Shown here in pieces: positions 11,680 to 11,718 of a stretch of 11,718 nucleotides of DNA (the stretch's first letter is position 1; the number at the start of each line of letters is the position of its first letter). Origin of the DNA: GCA-003244245 sp036279835 (GTDB lineage Bacteria > Actinomycetota > Actinomycetes > Mycobacteriales > Pseudonocardiaceae); the NCBI GenBank assembly GCA_036279835.1, contig DASUII010000157.1, forward strand, positions 1 to 11,718, read 5' to 3'. A program made the position numbers and the translations under genes. The notes beneath the pieces were generated by a model that saw only the letters and a list, made by a program, of their open reading frames with translations, made no database searches and was not told the DNA's origin.

Positions 11680-11718
11680 GTGTGTTGTTCAGGAGTTTGA
11701 TCGTCTCGGTAGGGGAGT
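11660..11718 (-). CDS. Probable transposase C-terminus at an insertion-sequence end (cut by window edge)
   Basis: The minus-strand frame from the window edge reads SPTETIKLLNNTLKKTSN and stops with TGA at 11662-11660, only about seven bases from where DivIVA homology breaks (about 11653). A helical, Lys-rich C-terminus ending just inside a junction is what an insertion sequence would show. The family cannot be told from 18 residues, and the terminal repeats cannot be compared because the other end is outside the window. Confidence 0.45.
   Translation of the reverse strand, partial: SPTETIKLLNNTLKKTSN

Noticed and set aside
1..11718. CRISPR array, rRNA, replication origin or complete defence system
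   Set aside because: No regularly spaced short repeats, no rRNA sequence and no recognisable nuclease, DNA methylase or toxin-antitoxin pair were seen; the methyltransferase lacks DNA-methylase motifs.

Overview
The window looks like chromosomal DNA from a high-GC actinobacterium, most likely of the Pseudonocardiaceae type. The evidence is G/C-rich third codon positions, GTG and TTG starts, leaderless-looking promoters, a mycobacterial-type dCTP deaminase (key residues at the M. tuberculosis numbers) and Wag31/DivIVA-type proteins. Genus and species cannot be fixed from the sequence alone.

Layout. (1) Bases 1-2330 are ordinary chromosome. They hold the 3' end of a CCG-domain Fe-S oxidoreductase (+), a convergent Clp_N/HTH protein (-), dCTP deaminase dcd (-) and tRNA-Gly(CCC) (+). 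(2) Bases 2285-10989 form a decayed integrative element of about 8.7 kb in the 3' half of that tRNA. A 39-bp exact direct repeat (2285-2323 and 10951-10989) marks the ends. Next to the tRNA lies a broken tyrosine integrase, preceded on the same strand by an 87-aa unknown protein and an intact SAM-dependent methyltransferase. A 21-bp palindrome sits upstream of that operon. The element then carries an intact DivIVA/Wag31 paralogue (+), possibly behind a small Cys/Trp-rich protein, and a convergent TPR-repeat protein (-). From about 7100 on, coding density collapses to fragments: a frameshifted small helical protein, a resolvase tail, a Cys-rich fragment and a 12-codon cold-shock start. One reasonable new + strand gene (10312-10764) follows. 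(3) Right of the element (10990-11718) lie a rho-independent terminator, probably the tRNA's original one, then a remnant of a small protein, a KorSA-like GntR fragment, and the 5' end of a second DivIVA paralogue cut off by what looks like the end of an insertion sequence.

Functionally, the left flank is housekeeping. The island is a former integrative element whose integrase is dead (two or more frameshifts, a stop, loss of most of the core-binding domain), so it is probably fixed unless helped in trans. Its apparently intact cargo is the methyltransferase, DivIVA paralogue, TPR protein and the 10312 gene.

The most interesting points are: a degenerate third attachment-like site at 7409-7510, suggesting the island is a composite of two elements; two DivIVA paralogues, one in the island and one interrupted just outside it; a repeat pair (4407-4648 and 8157-8385) whose differences partly look coding; a possible 138-nt structured element at 7233-7370; and a tandem-dyad leaderless promoter in front of the Clp_N gene. 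No CRISPR array, replication origin, rRNA or recognisable complete defence system was seen.
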